Shown in pieces: positions 7,755 through 16,894 of a stretch of DNA of 64,000 nt (the first letter of the stretch is position 1; every line of letters begins with the position of its first letter). A program made the translations under genes and the position numbers. The notes below the pieces were generated by a model that worked only from the letters and a program-made list of their open reading frames with translations, was not told where the DNA came from and made no database searches. The stretch covers positions 62,001 through 126,000 of the forward strand of contig NZ_BJZQ01000002.1 of assembly GCF_007992115.1 (NCBI RefSeq), read 5' to 3'. This DNA is from Aeromicrobium flavum (GTDB taxonomy: Bacteria; Actinomycetota; Actinomycetes; Propionibacteriales; Nocardioidaceae).

Positions 7755-9055
7755 TTCAGGAACCCTTCGTAGTTGCGCTGCTGCAACTGGCTTTCGATCT
7801 GCTTCACCGTGTCGAGGCCGACGCCGACGATGATCAGGATCGTCGTGCCGCCGAACGGGAAGTTCTGGTTGGCGCCGACGAGCGCGATGGCCAACATCGG
7901 GATCAGGGCGATCAGGCCCAGGTACAGCGCGCCCGGGGCCGTGATGCGCGACAGGACGTAGCCCAGGTAGTCCTGGGTCGGCTTGCCGGCGCGGATGCCC
8001 GGGATGAAGCCGCCGTACTTCTTCATGTTGTCGGCGACCTCCTCCGGGTTGAAGGTGATCGACACGTAGAAGTACGTGAAGAACACGATCAGCAGGAAGA
8101 AGGTGGCCATGTAGTACGGGTGGTCGCCCGTGACGAAGTGGTCCTGGATCCAGCTGGAGAACCGCGACTCGGCGTTGAAGTTGACCCACAGGACCGGCAG
8201 GTACATCAGGCTCGAGGCGAAGATGACCGGGATGATGCCGGCCTGGTTCACCTTGAGGGGGATGTAGGTGGACGAGCCGCCGAACATGCGGCGGCCGACC
8301 ATGCGCTTGGCGTACTGGACCGGGATCCGGCGCTGGGCCTGCTCGATGAAGATGACCAGCGCGACGACCGCCAGGCCGACGGCGATCACGATCGCGAAGG
8401 TGCTCCAGCCCTGCGTCTCGCGGATGTTCCACATCGAGCCGGGGAAGGTCGCGACGACCTGCGTGAAGATCAGGATCGACATGCCGTTGCCGACGCCGCG
8501 GTCGGTGATGAGCTCGCCGAACCACATGATGACGGTGGTGCCCGCGACCATCGTGAGGACGATCAGCAGGTACGAGGCCAGGCTGTCGGGGCGGTAGAGC
8601 AGCGGCAGGTTGCAGGCGCCCTGGAACAGGTCGCCGCTGCGCGCGAGTGCCACGATGCCGGCAGCCTGCAGGATCGCCAGGCCGACGGTGAGGTACCGGG
8701 TGTACTGGGTGATCTTCGCCTGACCGGACTGGCCCTCCTTCTTGAGGGCCTCCAGCCGCGGGATCACGACGACGAGCAGCTGCAGGATGATGCTCGCGGT
8801 GATGTAGGGCATGATGCCCAGCGCGAACACGGTCAGCTGCAGCAGCGCACCGCCGGAGAAGACGTTGATGAGCGCGAACAGGCCGGCGTTCTCGCCGCCG
8901 GCGGCCAGGTCGACGCACTCGCGCACGTTGGACACGTTGACGCCCGGAGCGGGCAGCATCGAGCCGAGCCGGAAGAGCACGATGATCCCCAGCACGAAGA
9001 GGATCTTGCGACGCAGTTCAGGTGTCCTGAACGCGTTCACGAAGACTTTGAGCAC
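7751..9055 (-). CDS. secY: preprotein translocase subunit SecY
   Basis: A 434-residue, ten-helix channel protein of the Sec translocon. Recognisable family segments are the N-terminal MLKVFVNAFRTPELRRKI, ALGIMPYITASI, GMSILIF and the cytosolic loop near QQRNYEG at the C-terminus. The start is GTG at 9053-9055 with a strong GGAGGA site 5 nt upstream. It works with SecE (gene at 45120) and SecA. A hairpin at 9110-9142 separates it from rplO, so secY-adk-map may be partly uncoupled from the ribosomal genes upstream. Confidence 0.98.
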   Translation of the reverse strand: MLKVFVNAFRTPELRRKILFVLGIIVLFRLGSMLPAPGVNVSNVRECVDLAAGGENAGLFALINVFSGGALLQLTVFALGIMPYITASIILQLLVVVIPRLEALKKEGQSGQAKITQYTRYLTVGLAILQAAGIVALARSGDLFQGACNLPLLYRPDSLASYLLIVLTMVAGTTVIMWFGELITDRGVGNGMSILIFTQVVATFPGSMWNIRETQGWSTFAIVIAVGLAVVALVIFIEQAQRRIPVQYAKRMVGRRMFGGSSTYIPLKVNQAGIIPVIFASSLMYLPVLWVNFNAESRFSSWIQDHFVTGDHPYYMATFFLLIVFFTYFYVSITFNPEEVADNMKKYGGFIPGIRAGKPTQDYLGYVLSRITAPGALYLGLIALIPMLAIALVGANQNFPFGGTTILIIVGVGLDTVKQIESQLQQRNYEGFLK

Positions 9056-9109
9056 GGACTTCCTCCCGCTTCACGGCATGACGCCGTCTGACTGTAACAG
9101 TGCGCGAAA

Positions 9110-9142
9110 CGGGCGGGCTCTCCTGTAGGGAGAACCCGCCCG
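9110..9142 (-). terminator. hairpin between rplO and secY
   Basis: A 14-bp stem with one mismatch and a short loop (CGGGCGGG... CCCGCCCG) is followed on the minus strand by TTTCG. It could be a partial terminator or attenuator within the spc operon. Downstream of it a TACAGT hexamer (9091-9096) may serve as a -10 for secY-adk-map. Confidence 0.6.
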
Positions 9143-9170
9143 ATGATCGCTGAGGCTTGGTGCAACCGCG

Positions 9171-9611
9171 TCAGGACGCGGTGACCGAGCCGCCCGCGGC
9201 CTCGATCTTGGTCTTGGCCGAGGCGGACACCTTGTCGACGGTCACCTGGACCGCGACGTCGATGTCGCCACCGCCGAGCACCTTGACGGGACGGCCCTTG
9301 CGGACCGCGCCCTTCTCGATGAGCGACGCCACGTCGACGGCGCCACCCTCGGCGAAGAGCTCGCCGATCCGGCCCACGTTGACGACCTGGTACTCGACCC
9401 GGAACGGGTTCGTGAAGCCCTTGAGCTTCGGCAGGCGCATGTGGAGCGGGACCTGGCCGCCTTCGAAGCTGGCCGACACCTGGTAACGGGCCTTGGTGCC
9501 CTTGGTGCCACGACCAGCGGTCTTGCCCTTGGAGCCCTCACCACGACCCACACGGGTCTTGGCCTTCTTGGCGCCGGGGGCCGGACGCAGGTGATGCAAC
9601 TTGATCGCCAT
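9171..9611 (-). CDS. rplO: 50S ribosomal protein L15
   Basis: A 146-residue protein starting [20 protein letters not shown] with the glycine/lysine-rich [19 protein letters not shown] tail that threads into 23S rRNA. The globular C-terminal half follows ([20 protein letters not shown]). It assembles late into the central protuberance region. It follows rpmD with a 2-nt gap and is the last ribosomal gene before the hairpin that precedes secY. Sequence and length are typical. Confidence 0.97.
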   Translation of the reverse strand: MAIKLHHLRPAPGAKKAKTRVGRGEGSKGKTAGRGTKGTKARYQVSASFEGGQVPLHMRLPKLKGFTNPFRVEYQVVNVGRIGELFAEGGAVDVASLIEKGAVRKGRPVKVLGGGDIDVAVQVTVDKVSASAKTKIEAAGGSVTAS

Positions 9612-9613
9612 GA

Positions 9614-9796
9614 TCAGTCCACCTCCTTCACGGAGAGCAGGTGCGGGATGGTGTTGACCATGCCGCGGATTTCGGGACGGTCCTCGACGACCTTGACGTC
9701 GCCGATGCGCTTGAGCCCGAGCGAACGCAGCGTGTTGCGCTGGTTCGACTCACGGCCGATCGCGGACCGGATCTGGGTCACTTCGATCTTGCCCAT
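9614..9796 (-). CDS. rpmD: 50S ribosomal protein L30
   Basis: A 60-residue protein, [20 protein letters not shown], with the conserved [12 protein letters not shown] motif near residues 22-33. L30 is a small beta-alpha-beta protein of the 50S subunit. Its ATG overlaps the rpsE stop by one base (TGATG), giving tight translational coupling. The length is standard. Confidence 0.97.
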   Translation of the reverse strand: MGKIEVTQIRSAIGRESNQRNTLRSLGLKRIGDVKVVEDRPEIRGMVNTIPHLLSVKEVD

Positions 9797-10392
9797 CAGA
9801 CGGTCACCTCCGCCTCTCCGTACTTGACCTTGCCGGCCTTGATGAGAGCCGCCGGGGCGACTTCCTCGACGGTCAGGCCGCGGCGCTGGGCCACGTCCTC
9901 GGGCGACTCCAGCATGCGGAGCGCCTCCACCGTCGCGTGGACGATGTTGATCGCGTTCGAGGAGCCGAGCGACTTGCTCAGGACGTCGTGGATGCCAGCG
10001 GCCTCCAGCACGGCGCGGACCGGGCCGCCGGCGATGACGCCGGTACCGGGGGACGCGGGGCGCAGGAAGACGACGCCGGCGGCCTTCTCACCCTGCACGG
10101 GGTGCGGGATGGTGCCCTGGATGCGGGGGACGCGGAAGAAGCTCTTCTTCGCCTCCTCGACACCCTTGGCGATGGCCGTGGGGACTTCCTTGGCCTTGCC
10201 GTAGCCGATACCGACCTGGCCGTCGCCGTCACCGACGATGACCAGCGCGGTGAAGCTGAAGCGCCGGCCGCCCTTGACGACCTTGGCCACACGATTGATC
10301 GTGACGACCTTCTCGATGTAGTTGGACTTGTCGGCGTTGCGGTCGCCGCGGCCTCCGCGACGCTCGCCACCACCCTGTCGGCGCGTGCTCAT
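9796..10392 (-). CDS. rpsE: 30S ribosomal protein S5
   Basis: A 198-residue protein. After a Gly/Arg-rich tail ([19 protein letters not shown]) comes the double-stranded RNA-binding domain ([20 protein letters not shown]) and the C-terminal domain with [20 protein letters not shown]5 helps unwind mRNA at the entry site and influences accuracy. The ATG at 10390-10392 is chosen over an upstream in-frame extension to 10452 because it matches the usual N-terminus. It lies between rplR and rpmD. Confidence 0.97.
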   Translation of the reverse strand: MSTRRQGGGERRGGRGDRNADKSNYIEKVVTINRVAKVVKGGRRFSFTALVIVGDGDGQVGIGYGKAKEVPTAIAKGVEEAKKSFFRVPRIQGTIPHPVQGEKAAGVVFLRPASPGTGVIAGGPVRAVLEAAGIHDVLSKSLGSSNAINIVHATVEALRMLESPEDVAQRRGLTVEEVAPAALIKAGKVKYGEAEVTV

Positions 10393-10423
10393 GCGGCACT
10401 CCCCTTGTTCGTCGTGATGGTCA

Positions 10424-10807
10424 TCAGAACTCCAGTCCGTTCTCGCGGGCACCGTCGGCCAGGGCCGCGACGCGACCGGCGTACTTGTTGCCGGCGCGGT
10501 CGAAGACCACGGCGTCGATGCCGGCGGCCTTGGCGCGGTCGGCCAGCAGCTCGCCGACCTTCTTCGCCTTGGCCGTCTTGTCGCCGTCGAACGAGCGCAG
10601 GTCCGACTCCATGGTGGAAGCCGAGGCCAGCGTGTGTCCCTCGAGGTCGTTGACGACCTGCGCGACGATGTGCTTGCTGGAGCGGGTGACGACCAGGCGA
10701 GGACGCTCGGCCGAACCCTGGATCTTCTTGCGACCGCGGATCTGGCGGCGCTGACGCGACGCGATGCGGCCCGCGGTGTGCTTGGCGTGCTTGATCGAGA
10801 TTGCCAT
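10424..10807 (-). CDS. rplR: 50S ribosomal protein L18
   Basis: A 127-residue protein beginning [20 protein letters not shown]. It contains the 5S rRNA-binding core with [20 protein letters not shown] and ends [20 protein letters not shown]. With L5 it holds 5S rRNA in the central protuberance. It starts 3 nt downstream of the rplF stop. Length and order (rplF-rplR-rpsE) are standard. Confidence 0.97.
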   Translation of the reverse strand: MAISIKHAKHTAGRIASRQRRQIRGRKKIQGSAERPRLVVTRSSKHIVAQVVNDLEGHTLASASTMESDLRSFDGDKTAKAKKVGELLADRAKAAGIDAVVFDRAGNKYAGRVAALADGARENGLEF

Positions 10808-10810
10808 GGC

Positions 10811-11353
10811 TTACTTACCAGCCTTTCCGGCCTTGCGCAGGATGCGCTCTCCCGCGTAACGCACGCCCTTGCCCTTGTACGGCTCCGGCTTGCGGATCTT
10901 GCGGATGTTGGCGGCGACCTCGCCCACGGCCTGCTTGTCGATGCCCGAGACGGTCAGCTTGGTCGGACCCTCGACGGTGAACGTGATGCCCTCGGGCGCC
11001 GTGAAGGGCACCGGGTGGCTGAAGCCGAGGTTCAGCTCGATCTCCGATGGGCCCTTGGGGAGCACGCGGTAACCGACGCCGACGATCTCGAGCTTCTTCT
11101 CGTAGCCCTCGGTGACACCGATGACCATGTTGTTGACCAGCGTGCGCGACAGGCCGTGGAGGGCCTTGCTGCGACGCTCGTCGTTCGGACGCTCGACCGC
11201 GAGCGCGCCGTCATCGTCCTTGCGGACGGTGATCGGCTCGGCGACGGTGTGCGCGAGCTGGCCCTTGGGGCCCTTGACGGTGACGGTCTGGCCGTCGATG
11301 TTGACCTCGACGCCGGAAGGAATGGCGACGGGGAGCTTGCCGATGCGCGACAT
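10811..11353 (-). CDS. rplF: 50S ribosomal protein L6
   Basis: A 180-residue protein starting [20 protein letters not shown], with two similar alpha/beta domains and the C-terminal signature [20 protein letters not shown]6 sits near the sarcin-ricin loop and the factor-binding site. The ATG at 11351-11353 is used; the longer in-frame ORF upstream adds residues not seen in L6. It follows rpsH with a 16-nt gap. Confidence 0.97.
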   Translation of the reverse strand: MSRIGKLPVAIPSGVEVNIDGQTVTVKGPKGQLAHTVAEPITVRKDDDGALAVERPNDERRSKALHGLSRTLVNNMVIGVTEGYEKKLEIVGVGYRVLPKGPSEIELNLGFSHPVPFTAPEGITFTVEGPTKLTVSGIDKQAVGEVAANIRKIRKPEPYKGKGVRYAGERILRKAGKAGK

Positions 11354-11369
11354 GTTCAGTCTCCTCTCG

Positions 11370-11777
11370 TCACCAGACGTAGGCGAGGACTTCCCCACCC
11401 ACTCCGTTGTTGTTGGCCTGACGGTCCGTCTGCAGACCCTGGCTCGTGGAGATGATCGCCACGCCCAGGCCGCCGAGGACCTTCGGAAGGTTGTTCGACT
11501 TCGCGTAGACGCGCAGGCCGGGCTTGCTGATGCGGCGGATGCCGGCGATCGAGCGCTCGCGGTGCGGGCCGTACTTGAGGGTGATGGTCAGCGACTTGCC
11601 GACCTCGCCCTCGGCCGGGTCGGCCACGGAGTAGTCGGTGATGTAGCCCTCCTGCTTCAGGATGGCGGCGACGCCCTCCTTGAGCTTGGAGTGCGGCATC
11701 GTCACGGCGTCGTGGTACGCCTGGTTGCCGTTGCGGACACGCGTCAGCATGTCTGCGATCGGATCGGTCATCGTCAT
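11370..11777 (-). CDS. rpsH: 30S ribosomal protein S8
   Basis: A 135-residue protein beginning [20 protein letters not shown] and ending in the conserved [19 protein letters not shown] segment. S8 binds helix 21 of 16S rRNA early in assembly, and in enterobacteria it also represses the spc operon by binding rplE mRNA. Two in-frame ATGs lie 6 nt apart; the first gives the usual actinobacterial N-terminus. A 95-nt gap separates it from the S14 gene. Confidence 0.97.
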   Translation of the reverse strand: MTMTDPIADMLTRVRNGNQAYHDAVTMPHSKLKEGVAAILKQEGYITDYSVADPAEGEVGKSLTITLKYGPHRERSIAGIRRISKPGLRVYAKSNNLPKVLGGLGVAIISTSQGLQTDRQANNNGVGGEVLAYVW

Positions 11778-11872
11778 ATCAGTGGTGTTCCGTTTCTCAC
11801 TGCGGTTTCCGTCTCGTGCTCGCCGGCGGGCCGGCGGGTGGGAGGGGACCTACTGCGGTTGGGTGGTGGTTC

Positions 11873-12058
11873 TTACCAGGAGCTCTTGGTGACGCCGGGC
11901 AGCTCGCCCCGGTGCGCCATCTCCCGCAGGCAGATGCGGCACAGGCCGAACTTGCGGTAGACGGAGCGGGGACGACCACAGCGCTGGCAGCGCGTGTAGC
12001 CGCGGACGCCGAACTTCGGCGTACGGGACTGCTTGACCTTCAGACCGGTCTTCGCCAT
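11873..12058 (-). CDS. rpsZ: 30S ribosomal protein S14, zinc-type
   Basis: A 61-residue S14 of the short, zinc-binding form: two CxxC pairs occur at [10 protein letters not shown] and GLCRICLRE, and the protein ends GVTKSSW. It binds 16S rRNA in the 30S head. Actinomycetes often also encode a longer cysteine-free S14 used under zinc starvation; none is in this window. The position between rplE and rpsH is standard. Confidence 0.97.
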   Translation of the reverse strand: MAKTGLKVKQSRTPKFGVRGYTRCQRCGRPRSVYRKFGLCRICLREMAHRGELPGVTKSSW

Positions 12059-12059
12059 G

Positions 12060-12617
12060 TCAGTTCTCCTTGTACGGGAAGCCGAGCAGCTTGAGCAGCG
12101 CGCGGCCTTCGTCGTCGTTGGTGGCCGTGGTGACGACCGTGATGTCCATGCCCCGGCTGCGATCGATCTTGTCCTGATCGATCTCGTGGAACATGACCTG
12201 CTCGGTCAGGCCGAACGTGTAGTTGCCACGGCCGTCGAACTGCTTGGGCGAGAGGCCGCGGAAGTCGCGGATGCGCGGCAGCGCGAGCGTCAGCAGGCGG
12301 TCGAGGAACTCCCACATGCGGTCGCCACGCAGCGTGACGTGCGTGCCGATCGGCATGCCCTCACGCAGCTTGAACTGGGCGATCGACTTGCGGGCCTTGG
12401 TGACCTGGGGCTTCTGGCCGGTGATGGCCGTCAGATCCTTGATGGCACCCTCGATGAGCTTGCCGTCGCGGGCCGCCTCACCGACGCCCATGTTGACGAC
12501 GATCTTGGTCAGGCCGGGGACCTGCATGACGTTGTCGTACTCGAACTGCTCGCGCAGCGCGGCCACGATCTCCTCGCGGTACTTCGCCTTGAGGCGGGGC
12601 GCGGTGGTGGTAGCCAT
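12060..12617 (-). CDS. rplE: 50S ribosomal protein L5
   Basis: A 185-residue protein with [11 protein letters not shown] near residues 42-52, [20 protein letters not shown], and [11 protein letters not shown]: the full L5 signature. L5 binds 5S rRNA and contacts the P-site tRNA and S13. The ATG at 12615-12617 starts [18 protein letters not shown]. It is 1 nt from both the rplX stop and the S14 start. Confidence 0.97.
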   Translation of the reverse strand: MATTTAPRLKAKYREEIVAALREQFEYDNVMQVPGLTKIVVNMGVGEAARDGKLIEGAIKDLTAITGQKPQVTKARKSIAQFKLREGMPIGTHVTLRGDRMWEFLDRLLTLALPRIRDFRGLSPKQFDGRGNYTFGLTEQVMFHEIDQDKIDRSRGMDITVVTTATNDDEGRALLKLLGFPYKEN

Positions 12618-12618
12618 C

Positions 12619-12930
12619 TCAGATCTCCTTTCCGGTCTTGCGGCTGATGCGGGTCTTCTTGCCGTCGATGACGCCAGAGCCCACCTTGGTCGTGGTCTTG
12701 CCGCCATCGGCGTCGACGACGAGCATGATGTTCGAGACGTGGATCGCGGCCTCGGCGGTGATGATGCCGCCCTCGGCCCCGGTCTGTCCGGCGCGCGTGT
12801 GCTTCTGCACGCGGTTCACGCCCTCGACGATGACGCGGTCGTTCTCGAGGACGTTGATGACCTTGCCCTCGACGCCCTTGTCCTTGCCGGCGATGACCTT
12901 GACCTGGTCACCCTTGCGAATTCGAGCCAT
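12619..12930 (-). CDS. rplX: 50S ribosomal protein L24
   Basis: A 103-residue KOW-domain protein starting [19 protein letters not shown], with [19 protein letters not shown] and the C-terminal [12 protein letters not shown]24 is an assembly initiator at the 5' end of 23S rRNA near the exit tunnel. It follows rplN by a single nucleotide. The length is typical. Confidence 0.97.
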   Translation of the reverse strand: MARIRKGDQVKVIAGKDKGVEGKVINVLENDRVIVEGVNRVQKHTRAGQTGAEGGIITAEAAIHVSNIMLVVDADGGKTTTKVGSGVIDGKKTRISRKTGKEI

Positions 12931-12931
12931 C

Positions 12932-13300
12932 TCAGAGCACCTCCGGAGCGAGCGAGATGATGCGCATGAACTTCTTGTCGCGCAGCTCGCGGCCCACGGG
13001 GCCGAAGATGCGGGTTCCACGGGGGTCGCCGTCAGCCTTGAGGATGACAGCGGCGTTCTCGTCGAACTTGATGTACGAACCGTCGGGACGGCGGCGCTCC
13101 TTGACGGTGCGCACGATGACCGCCTTGACGACATCGCCCTTCTTGACGTTGCCACCGGGGATCGCATCCTTGACGGTGGCGACGATCGTGTCGCCGATAC
13201 CGGCGTAGCGACGACCGGAGCCACCGAGAACGCGGATGCAGAGGATCTCCTTGGCACCCGTGTTGTCGGCGACCTTGAGTCGCGACTCCTGCTGAATCAT
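12932..13300 (-). CDS. rplN: 50S ribosomal protein L14
   Basis: A 122-residue protein, [20 protein letters not shown], with the L14 signature near residues 60-86 and the C-terminal [20 protein letters not shown]14 sits at the subunit interface and is the binding site of the silencing factor RsfS. It lies 7 nt after rpsQ. All 122 positions agree with the family length. Confidence 0.98.
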   Translation of the reverse strand: MIQQESRLKVADNTGAKEILCIRVLGGSGRRYAGIGDTIVATVKDAIPGGNVKKGDVVKAVIVRTVKERRRPDGSYIKFDENAAVILKADGDPRGTRIFGPVGRELRDKKFMRIISLAPEVL

Positions 13301-13307
13301 CTGTCTC

Positions 13308-13589
13308 TCACTTCGCCTTCTCGAGGACCTCGACCAGGCGCCAGCGCTTGGTCGCCGACAGCGGACGCGTCTCCGACAGGAGGACGCGGTCGCCGACGCC
13401 GGCCGCGTTGGCCTCGTCGTGAGCCTTCAGCTTGATGTTGCGGCGCAGCACCTTGCCGTACAGCGGGTGCTTGAAGCGCTCCTCGATGCTGACGACGATG
13501 GTCTTCTCCATCTTGTCGCTGACGACCAGACCCTCGCGGGTCTTGCGGGCGGAGCGTTCGTTGTTCACAGCGGTGTCCTTGGTGCTCAT
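13308..13589 (-). CDS. rpsQ: 30S ribosomal protein S17
   Basis: A 93-residue OB-fold protein with [20 protein letters not shown] near residues 18-37 and [19 protein letters not shown]17 is a primary 16S rRNA binder. Its ATG overlaps the rpmC stop by 4 nt. The 17-residue N-terminal extension ([17 protein letters not shown]) is longer than in E. coli but common in actinomycetes. Confidence 0.97.
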   Translation of the reverse strand: MSTKDTAVNNERSARKTREGLVVSDKMEKTIVVSIEERFKHPLYGKVLRRNIKLKAHDEANAAGVGDRVLLSETRPLSATKRWRLVEVLEKAK

Positions 13590-13804
13590 GCCTGAACCTC
13601 CTCGATGATGCCGAGCTCGCGCTCACGGATGACCGTGTAGATGCGCGCGATGTCCTTGCGCACCGTGCGCAGACGCGCGGTGTTGTCGAGCTGACCGGTG
13701 GCGTTCTGGAAGCGCAGGTTGAACAGCTCCTCCTTGGCCTCCTTCAGCTTCGCGGCCAGGTCATCGGCAGTGAGGTCGCGGAGCTCTGCGGCGTTGCTAG
13801 CCAT
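13586..13804 (-). CDS. rpmC: 50S ribosomal protein L29
   Basis: A 72-residue two-helix protein, [20 protein letters not shown], with the conserved [18 protein letters not shown] segment. L29 lies beside the exit tunnel and helps dock trigger factor and SRP. The ATG (13802-13804) overlaps the rplP stop by one base and has AGGAG 7 nt upstream. A GTG one codon earlier would be too close to that site. Confidence 0.97.
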   Translation of the reverse strand: MASNAAELRDLTADDLAAKLKEAKEELFNLRFQNATGQLDNTARLRTVRKDIARIYTVIRERELGIIEEVQA

Positions 13805-14223
13805 CACAGGTCTCCTGTCTCGCGGGAAATGAAGCGTGCCTTCATGGGCAGCTTGTGGATTGCACGGCGCATCGCCTCACGGGCCACCTCTTCGGTGACG
13901 CCCGAGAGCTCGAACATCACACGACCGGGCTTGACGTTGGCGACCCACCACTCGGGCGAGCCCTTACCGGAACCCATGCGGGTCTCGGCGGGCTTCTTGG
14001 TCAGCGGGCGGTCCGGGTAGATGTTGATCCAGACCTTGCCGCCACGCTTGATGTGACGGGTCATGGCGATACGCGCGGACTCGATCTGACGGTTGGTCAC
14101 GTAGTGACCCTCGACCGCCTGGATGCCGAAGTCGCCGAAGGCGAGCTCCGTGCCGCCCTTGGCCATACCGCGACGCTTCGGGTGGTGCTGCTTGCGGTAC
14201 TTGACGCGACGGGGCATCAACAT
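13804..14223 (-). CDS. rplP: 50S ribosomal protein L16
   Basis: A 139-residue protein starting [19 protein letters not shown] with [19 protein letters not shown] near residues 80-98. L16 helps position the A-site tRNA and is a late-assembly protein. The ATG overlaps the last base of the rpsC stop (TGATG). Length and sequence are standard. Confidence 0.98.
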   Translation of the reverse strand: MLMPRRVKYRKQHHPKRRGMAKGGTELAFGDFGIQAVEGHYVTNRQIESARIAMTRHIKRGGKVWINIYPDRPLTKKPAETRMGSGKGSPEWWVANVKPGRVMFELSGVTEEVAREAMRRAIHKLPMKARFISRETGDL

Positions 14224-15032
14224 CAGGCTTCAACTCCTTCGGTGGCCGCAGGAGCGGCTGCGGGAGCCGCATCAGCGGCAGCCGGCGCAGCGGCGGGAGC
14301 GGCGTCACGAGCGGGACGACGGGCGCCGCCACGCTCACCACGGCCGGGACGACGGCTGCCGGGAGCGGCCGCACGACGGGCCGCCTCGGCCTCGCGCTCG
14401 GCGCGGGTACCGGCGACCTCACCCTTGTAGATCCAGACCTTCACGCCGATGCGGCCGAAGGTCGTCTTGGCCTCGTAGAAGCCGTAGTCGACGTCGGCGC
14501 GCAGCGTGTGCAGCGGGACGCGACCCTCGCGGTAGAACTCCGAGCGGCTCATCTCGGCGCCGCCGAGACGACCCGAGCACTGGATCCGGATGCCCTTGGC
14601 ACCGGAGCGCATCGTCGTCTGCATCGCCTTGCGCATGGCGCGGCGGAACTGCACACGACCGGACAGCTGCTCGGCCACGCCCTGCGCGACGAGCTGCGCG
14701 TCCATCTCGGGCTGCTTGACCTCGAGGATGTTCAGCTGGACCTGCTTGCCGGTCAGCTTCTCCAGGTCGCCGCGGATGCGGTCGGCCTCGGCGCCACGGC
14801 GACCGATCACGATGCCCGGACGTGCCGTGTGGATGTCCACGCGGACACGGTCGCGGGTGCGCTCGATCTCGACGCGGCTGATGCCGGCGCGGTCCATGCC
14901 CTTGGTGAGCAGGCGACGGATCTTGACATCCTCACCGACGTAGCTGGAGTACAGCTTGTCGGCGTACCAACGGCTCTTGTGATCCGTGGAGATGCCCAGG
15001 CGGAAACCGTGCGGGTTGATCTTCTGACCCAT
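14223..15032 (-). CDS. rpsC: 30S ribosomal protein S3 with long Ala/Arg-rich tail
   Basis: A 269-residue S3. The N-terminal KH domain ([37 protein letters not shown]) and the C-terminal S3 domain end at about residue 215. A low-complexity tail follows: Gly/Arg-rich, then Ala/Pro-rich. E. coli S3 is about 35 residues shorter. S3 forms the mRNA entry channel. The ATG at 15030-15032 gives the universal MGQKINP start and lies one base after the rplV stop; an ATG 12 nt upstream is rejected because it adds four atypical residues. Confidence 0.97.
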   Translation of the reverse strand: MGQKINPHGFRLGISTDHKSRWYADKLYSSYVGEDVKIRRLLTKGMDRAGISRVEIERTRDRVRVDIHTARPGIVIGRRGAEADRIRGDLEKLTGKQVQLNILEVKQPEMDAQLVAQGVAEQLSGRVQFRRAMRKAMQTTMRSGAKGIRIQCSGRLGGAEMSRSEFYREGRVPLHTLRADVDYGFYEAKTTFGRIGVKVWIYKGEVAGTRAEREAEAARRAAAPGSRRPGRGERGGARRPARDAAPAAAPAAADAAPAAAPAATEGVEA

Positions 15033-15033
15033 G

Positions 15034-15450
15034 TCAGTTGCCACCCTTCTTCGTCTCGGTTGCGGGTTCGACGACCACCGTCAGGTGGCTCGTGCGCTTC
15101 AGGATGCGGTTGGCCGCACCCTTGGCGCGGGGGCGCCAGCGCTTCATCGTCGGACCCTCGTCGACCATCACCGTGGTGATGACCAGGGTCGAACGATCCA
15201 GACCCTCGGTGGTCTCGGCGTTCGAGGCTGCGGAGTCGACCAGCTTGTAGAAGTTCTCGGCCACGGCCTGCGGCTGGAACTTCAGCATGGTCAGCGCGTC
15301 CTCGACCCGCGAGCCGCGGATCAGGTCGGCGACACGGCGGGACTTCTGCGCGGTGACTCGCACGTAGCGCGCCACGGCGAACGCGCCGGGGCGGTCGCCG
15401 AGCAGGCGCGCGCGGCGCTCGCTCACATTGTCGCGGGTGGTGGCACTCAT
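15034..15450 (-). CDS. rplV: 50S ribosomal protein L22
   Basis: A 138-residue protein with [20 protein letters not shown] near residues 27-46 and the tunnel-lining hairpin [20 protein letters not shown] near residues 101-120. L22 lines the peptide exit tunnel, and changes in its loop affect macrolide binding; none is obvious here. The ATG overlaps the rpsS stop by 4 nt. Confidence 0.97.
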   Translation of the reverse strand: MSATTRDNVSERRARLLGDRPGAFAVARYVRVTAQKSRRVADLIRGSRVEDALTMLKFQPQAVAENFYKLVDSAASNAETTEGLDRSTLVITTVMVDEGPTMKRWRPRAKGAANRILKRTSHLTVVVEPATETKKGGN

Positions 15451-15728
15451 CGGCGCTTCGCCTTCCGGTCGTCCTTCTCGTGGCCCTTGAACGTGCGGGT
15501 GGGAGCGAACTCCCCCAGCTTGTGGCCGACCATCGAGTCGGTGATGAACACGGGAACGTGCTTGCGGCCGTCGTGCACGGCGATCGTGTGTCCGATGAAG
15601 GACGGCAGGATCATCGAGCGGCGCGACCACGTCTTGATCACGTTGTGGGTCTCGGCTGCGTTCTGGGCGTCCACCTTCTTCTCAAGGTGGCCGTCAACGA
15701 AGGGACCCTTCTTCAAACTACGAGGCAT
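15447..15728 (-). CDS. rpsS: 30S ribosomal protein S19
   Basis: A 93-residue protein, [20 protein letters not shown], with [20 protein letters not shown] near residues 46-65 and [19 protein letters not shown]19 binds the 30S head with S13. The ATG at 15726-15728 follows the rplB stop by 20 nt. Standard length. Confidence 0.98.
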   Translation of the reverse strand: MPRSLKKGPFVDGHLEKKVDAQNAAETHNVIKTWSRRSMILPSFIGHTIAVHDGRKHVPVFITDSMVGHKLGEFAPTRTFKGHEKDDRKAKRR

Positions 15729-15748
15729 CTTTTTCTCCAGGTCCTCTC

Positions 15749-16576
15749 TCAGCGGCCGCTCTTGCGACGGCGGACGATCATCTGGTCGCTGGCCTTGCGC
15801 TTGCGCGTACGACCCTCGGGCTTGCCCCACGGGCTGACCGGGTGGCGACCACCGGAGGTCTTGCCCTCACCGCCACCGTGCGGGTGGTCGATCGGGTTCA
15901 TGGCGACACCACGGACGGTCGGGCGCTTGCCCTTCCAGCGGTTGCGGCCGGCCTTGCCCCAGTTGATGTTGGACTGCTCGGCGTTGCCGACCTCACCGAT
16001 GGAGGCGCGGCAGCGCACGTCGACGTAGCGCATCTCGCCGGAGGGCAGACGCAGCTGCGCCTTCGAGCCCTCCTTGGCGACCAGCTGCACCTTGGCGCCT
16101 GCGGAACGGCCCATCTTGGCGCCACCGCCCGGACGCAGCTCGATCGCGTGGATCGTGGTGCCGACCGGGATGTTGCGCAGCGGCAAGTTGTTGCCGGGCT
16201 TGATGTCGGCGCCGACTCCGGCCTCGACGGCCATGCCCTGCTTCAGGCCCTCGGGCGCGATGATGTAGCGCTTCTCGCCGTCGGCGTAGTGCAGCAGTGC
16301 GATGCGGGCGGTGCGGTTGGGGTCGTACTCGATGTGAGCGACCTTGGCCGGCACGCCGTCCTTGTCGTAGCGCTTGAAGTCGATGATGCGGTAGGCGCGC
16401 TTGTGGCCACCACCCTGGTGACGGGTGGTGATGCGGCCCTGGTTGTTGCGGCCGCCCTTCTTGGGCAGCGGCTCGACCAGCGACTTCTCGGGCGTCGTGC
16501 GGGTGATCTCGGCGAAGTCCGCCACGCTCGAGCCGCGACGGCCCGGGGTGGTGGGCTTGTACTTGCGAATAGCCAT
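15749..16576 (-). CDS. rplB: 50S ribosomal protein L2
   Basis: A 275-residue protein beginning [20 protein letters not shown]. The C-terminal hallmark [16 protein letters not shown] is present near residue 220-235, including the histidine important for peptidyl-transferase function. L2 is needed for subunit association. It lies between rplW and rpsS in the S10 operon, with normal length and composition. Confidence 0.98.
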   Translation of the reverse strand: MAIRKYKPTTPGRRGSSVADFAEITRTTPEKSLVEPLPKKGGRNNQGRITTRHQGGGHKRAYRIIDFKRYDKDGVPAKVAHIEYDPNRTARIALLHYADGEKRYIIAPEGLKQGMAVEAGVGADIKPGNNLPLRNIPVGTTIHAIELRPGGGAKMGRSAGAKVQLVAKEGSKAQLRLPSGEMRYVDVRCRASIGEVGNAEQSNINWGKAGRNRWKGKRPTVRGVAMNPIDHPHGGGEGKTSGGRHPVSPWGKPEGRTRKRKASDQMIVRRRKSGR

Positions 16577-16591
16577 GTGTCAGTCAGTCCT

Positions 16592-16894
16592 TCAGCTCGG
16601 GCTCGAGAAGATGTCGATGCTCTGGCCGGCAACCACGCTGACGACGGCGCGCTTGGTGTCCTTGCGCTTGCCGACGCCGTTCTTGGTACGACGGGCCTTG
16701 CCCTTGCGGTTGATCGTGTTCACACCGGTGACCTTGACCCCGAAGATCTCCTCGACGGCGATCTTGATCTGGGTCTTGTTGGCGTCCGGGTGGACCAGGA
16801 ACGTGTACTTGTTGTCGTCGAGCAGGCCGTAGCTCTTCTCGCTGACCACGGGGGCGATCAGGACGTCCCGTGCGAAGGTTCCGTGGTTCGTCAT
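16592..16894 (-). CDS. rplW: 50S ribosomal protein L23
   Basis: A 100-residue protein starting [20 protein letters not shown] with [20 protein letters not shown] and [14 protein letters not shown]23 flanks the exit tunnel and is the trigger factor/SRP docking site. Its ATG shares a base with the rplD stop (TGATG). The longer upstream in-frame ORF only overlaps the rplD coding region. Confidence 0.97.
   Translation of the reverse strand: MTNHGTFARDVLIAPVVSEKSYGLLDDNKYTFLVHPDANKTQIKIAVEEIFGVKVTGVNTINRKGKARRTKNGVGKRKDTKRAVVSVVAGQSIDIFSSPS

Noticed and set aside
14223..15044. Earlier ATG for rpsC adding four residues
   Set aside because: S3 universally starts MGQKINP, and that ATG (15032) is correctly placed one base after the rplV stop.
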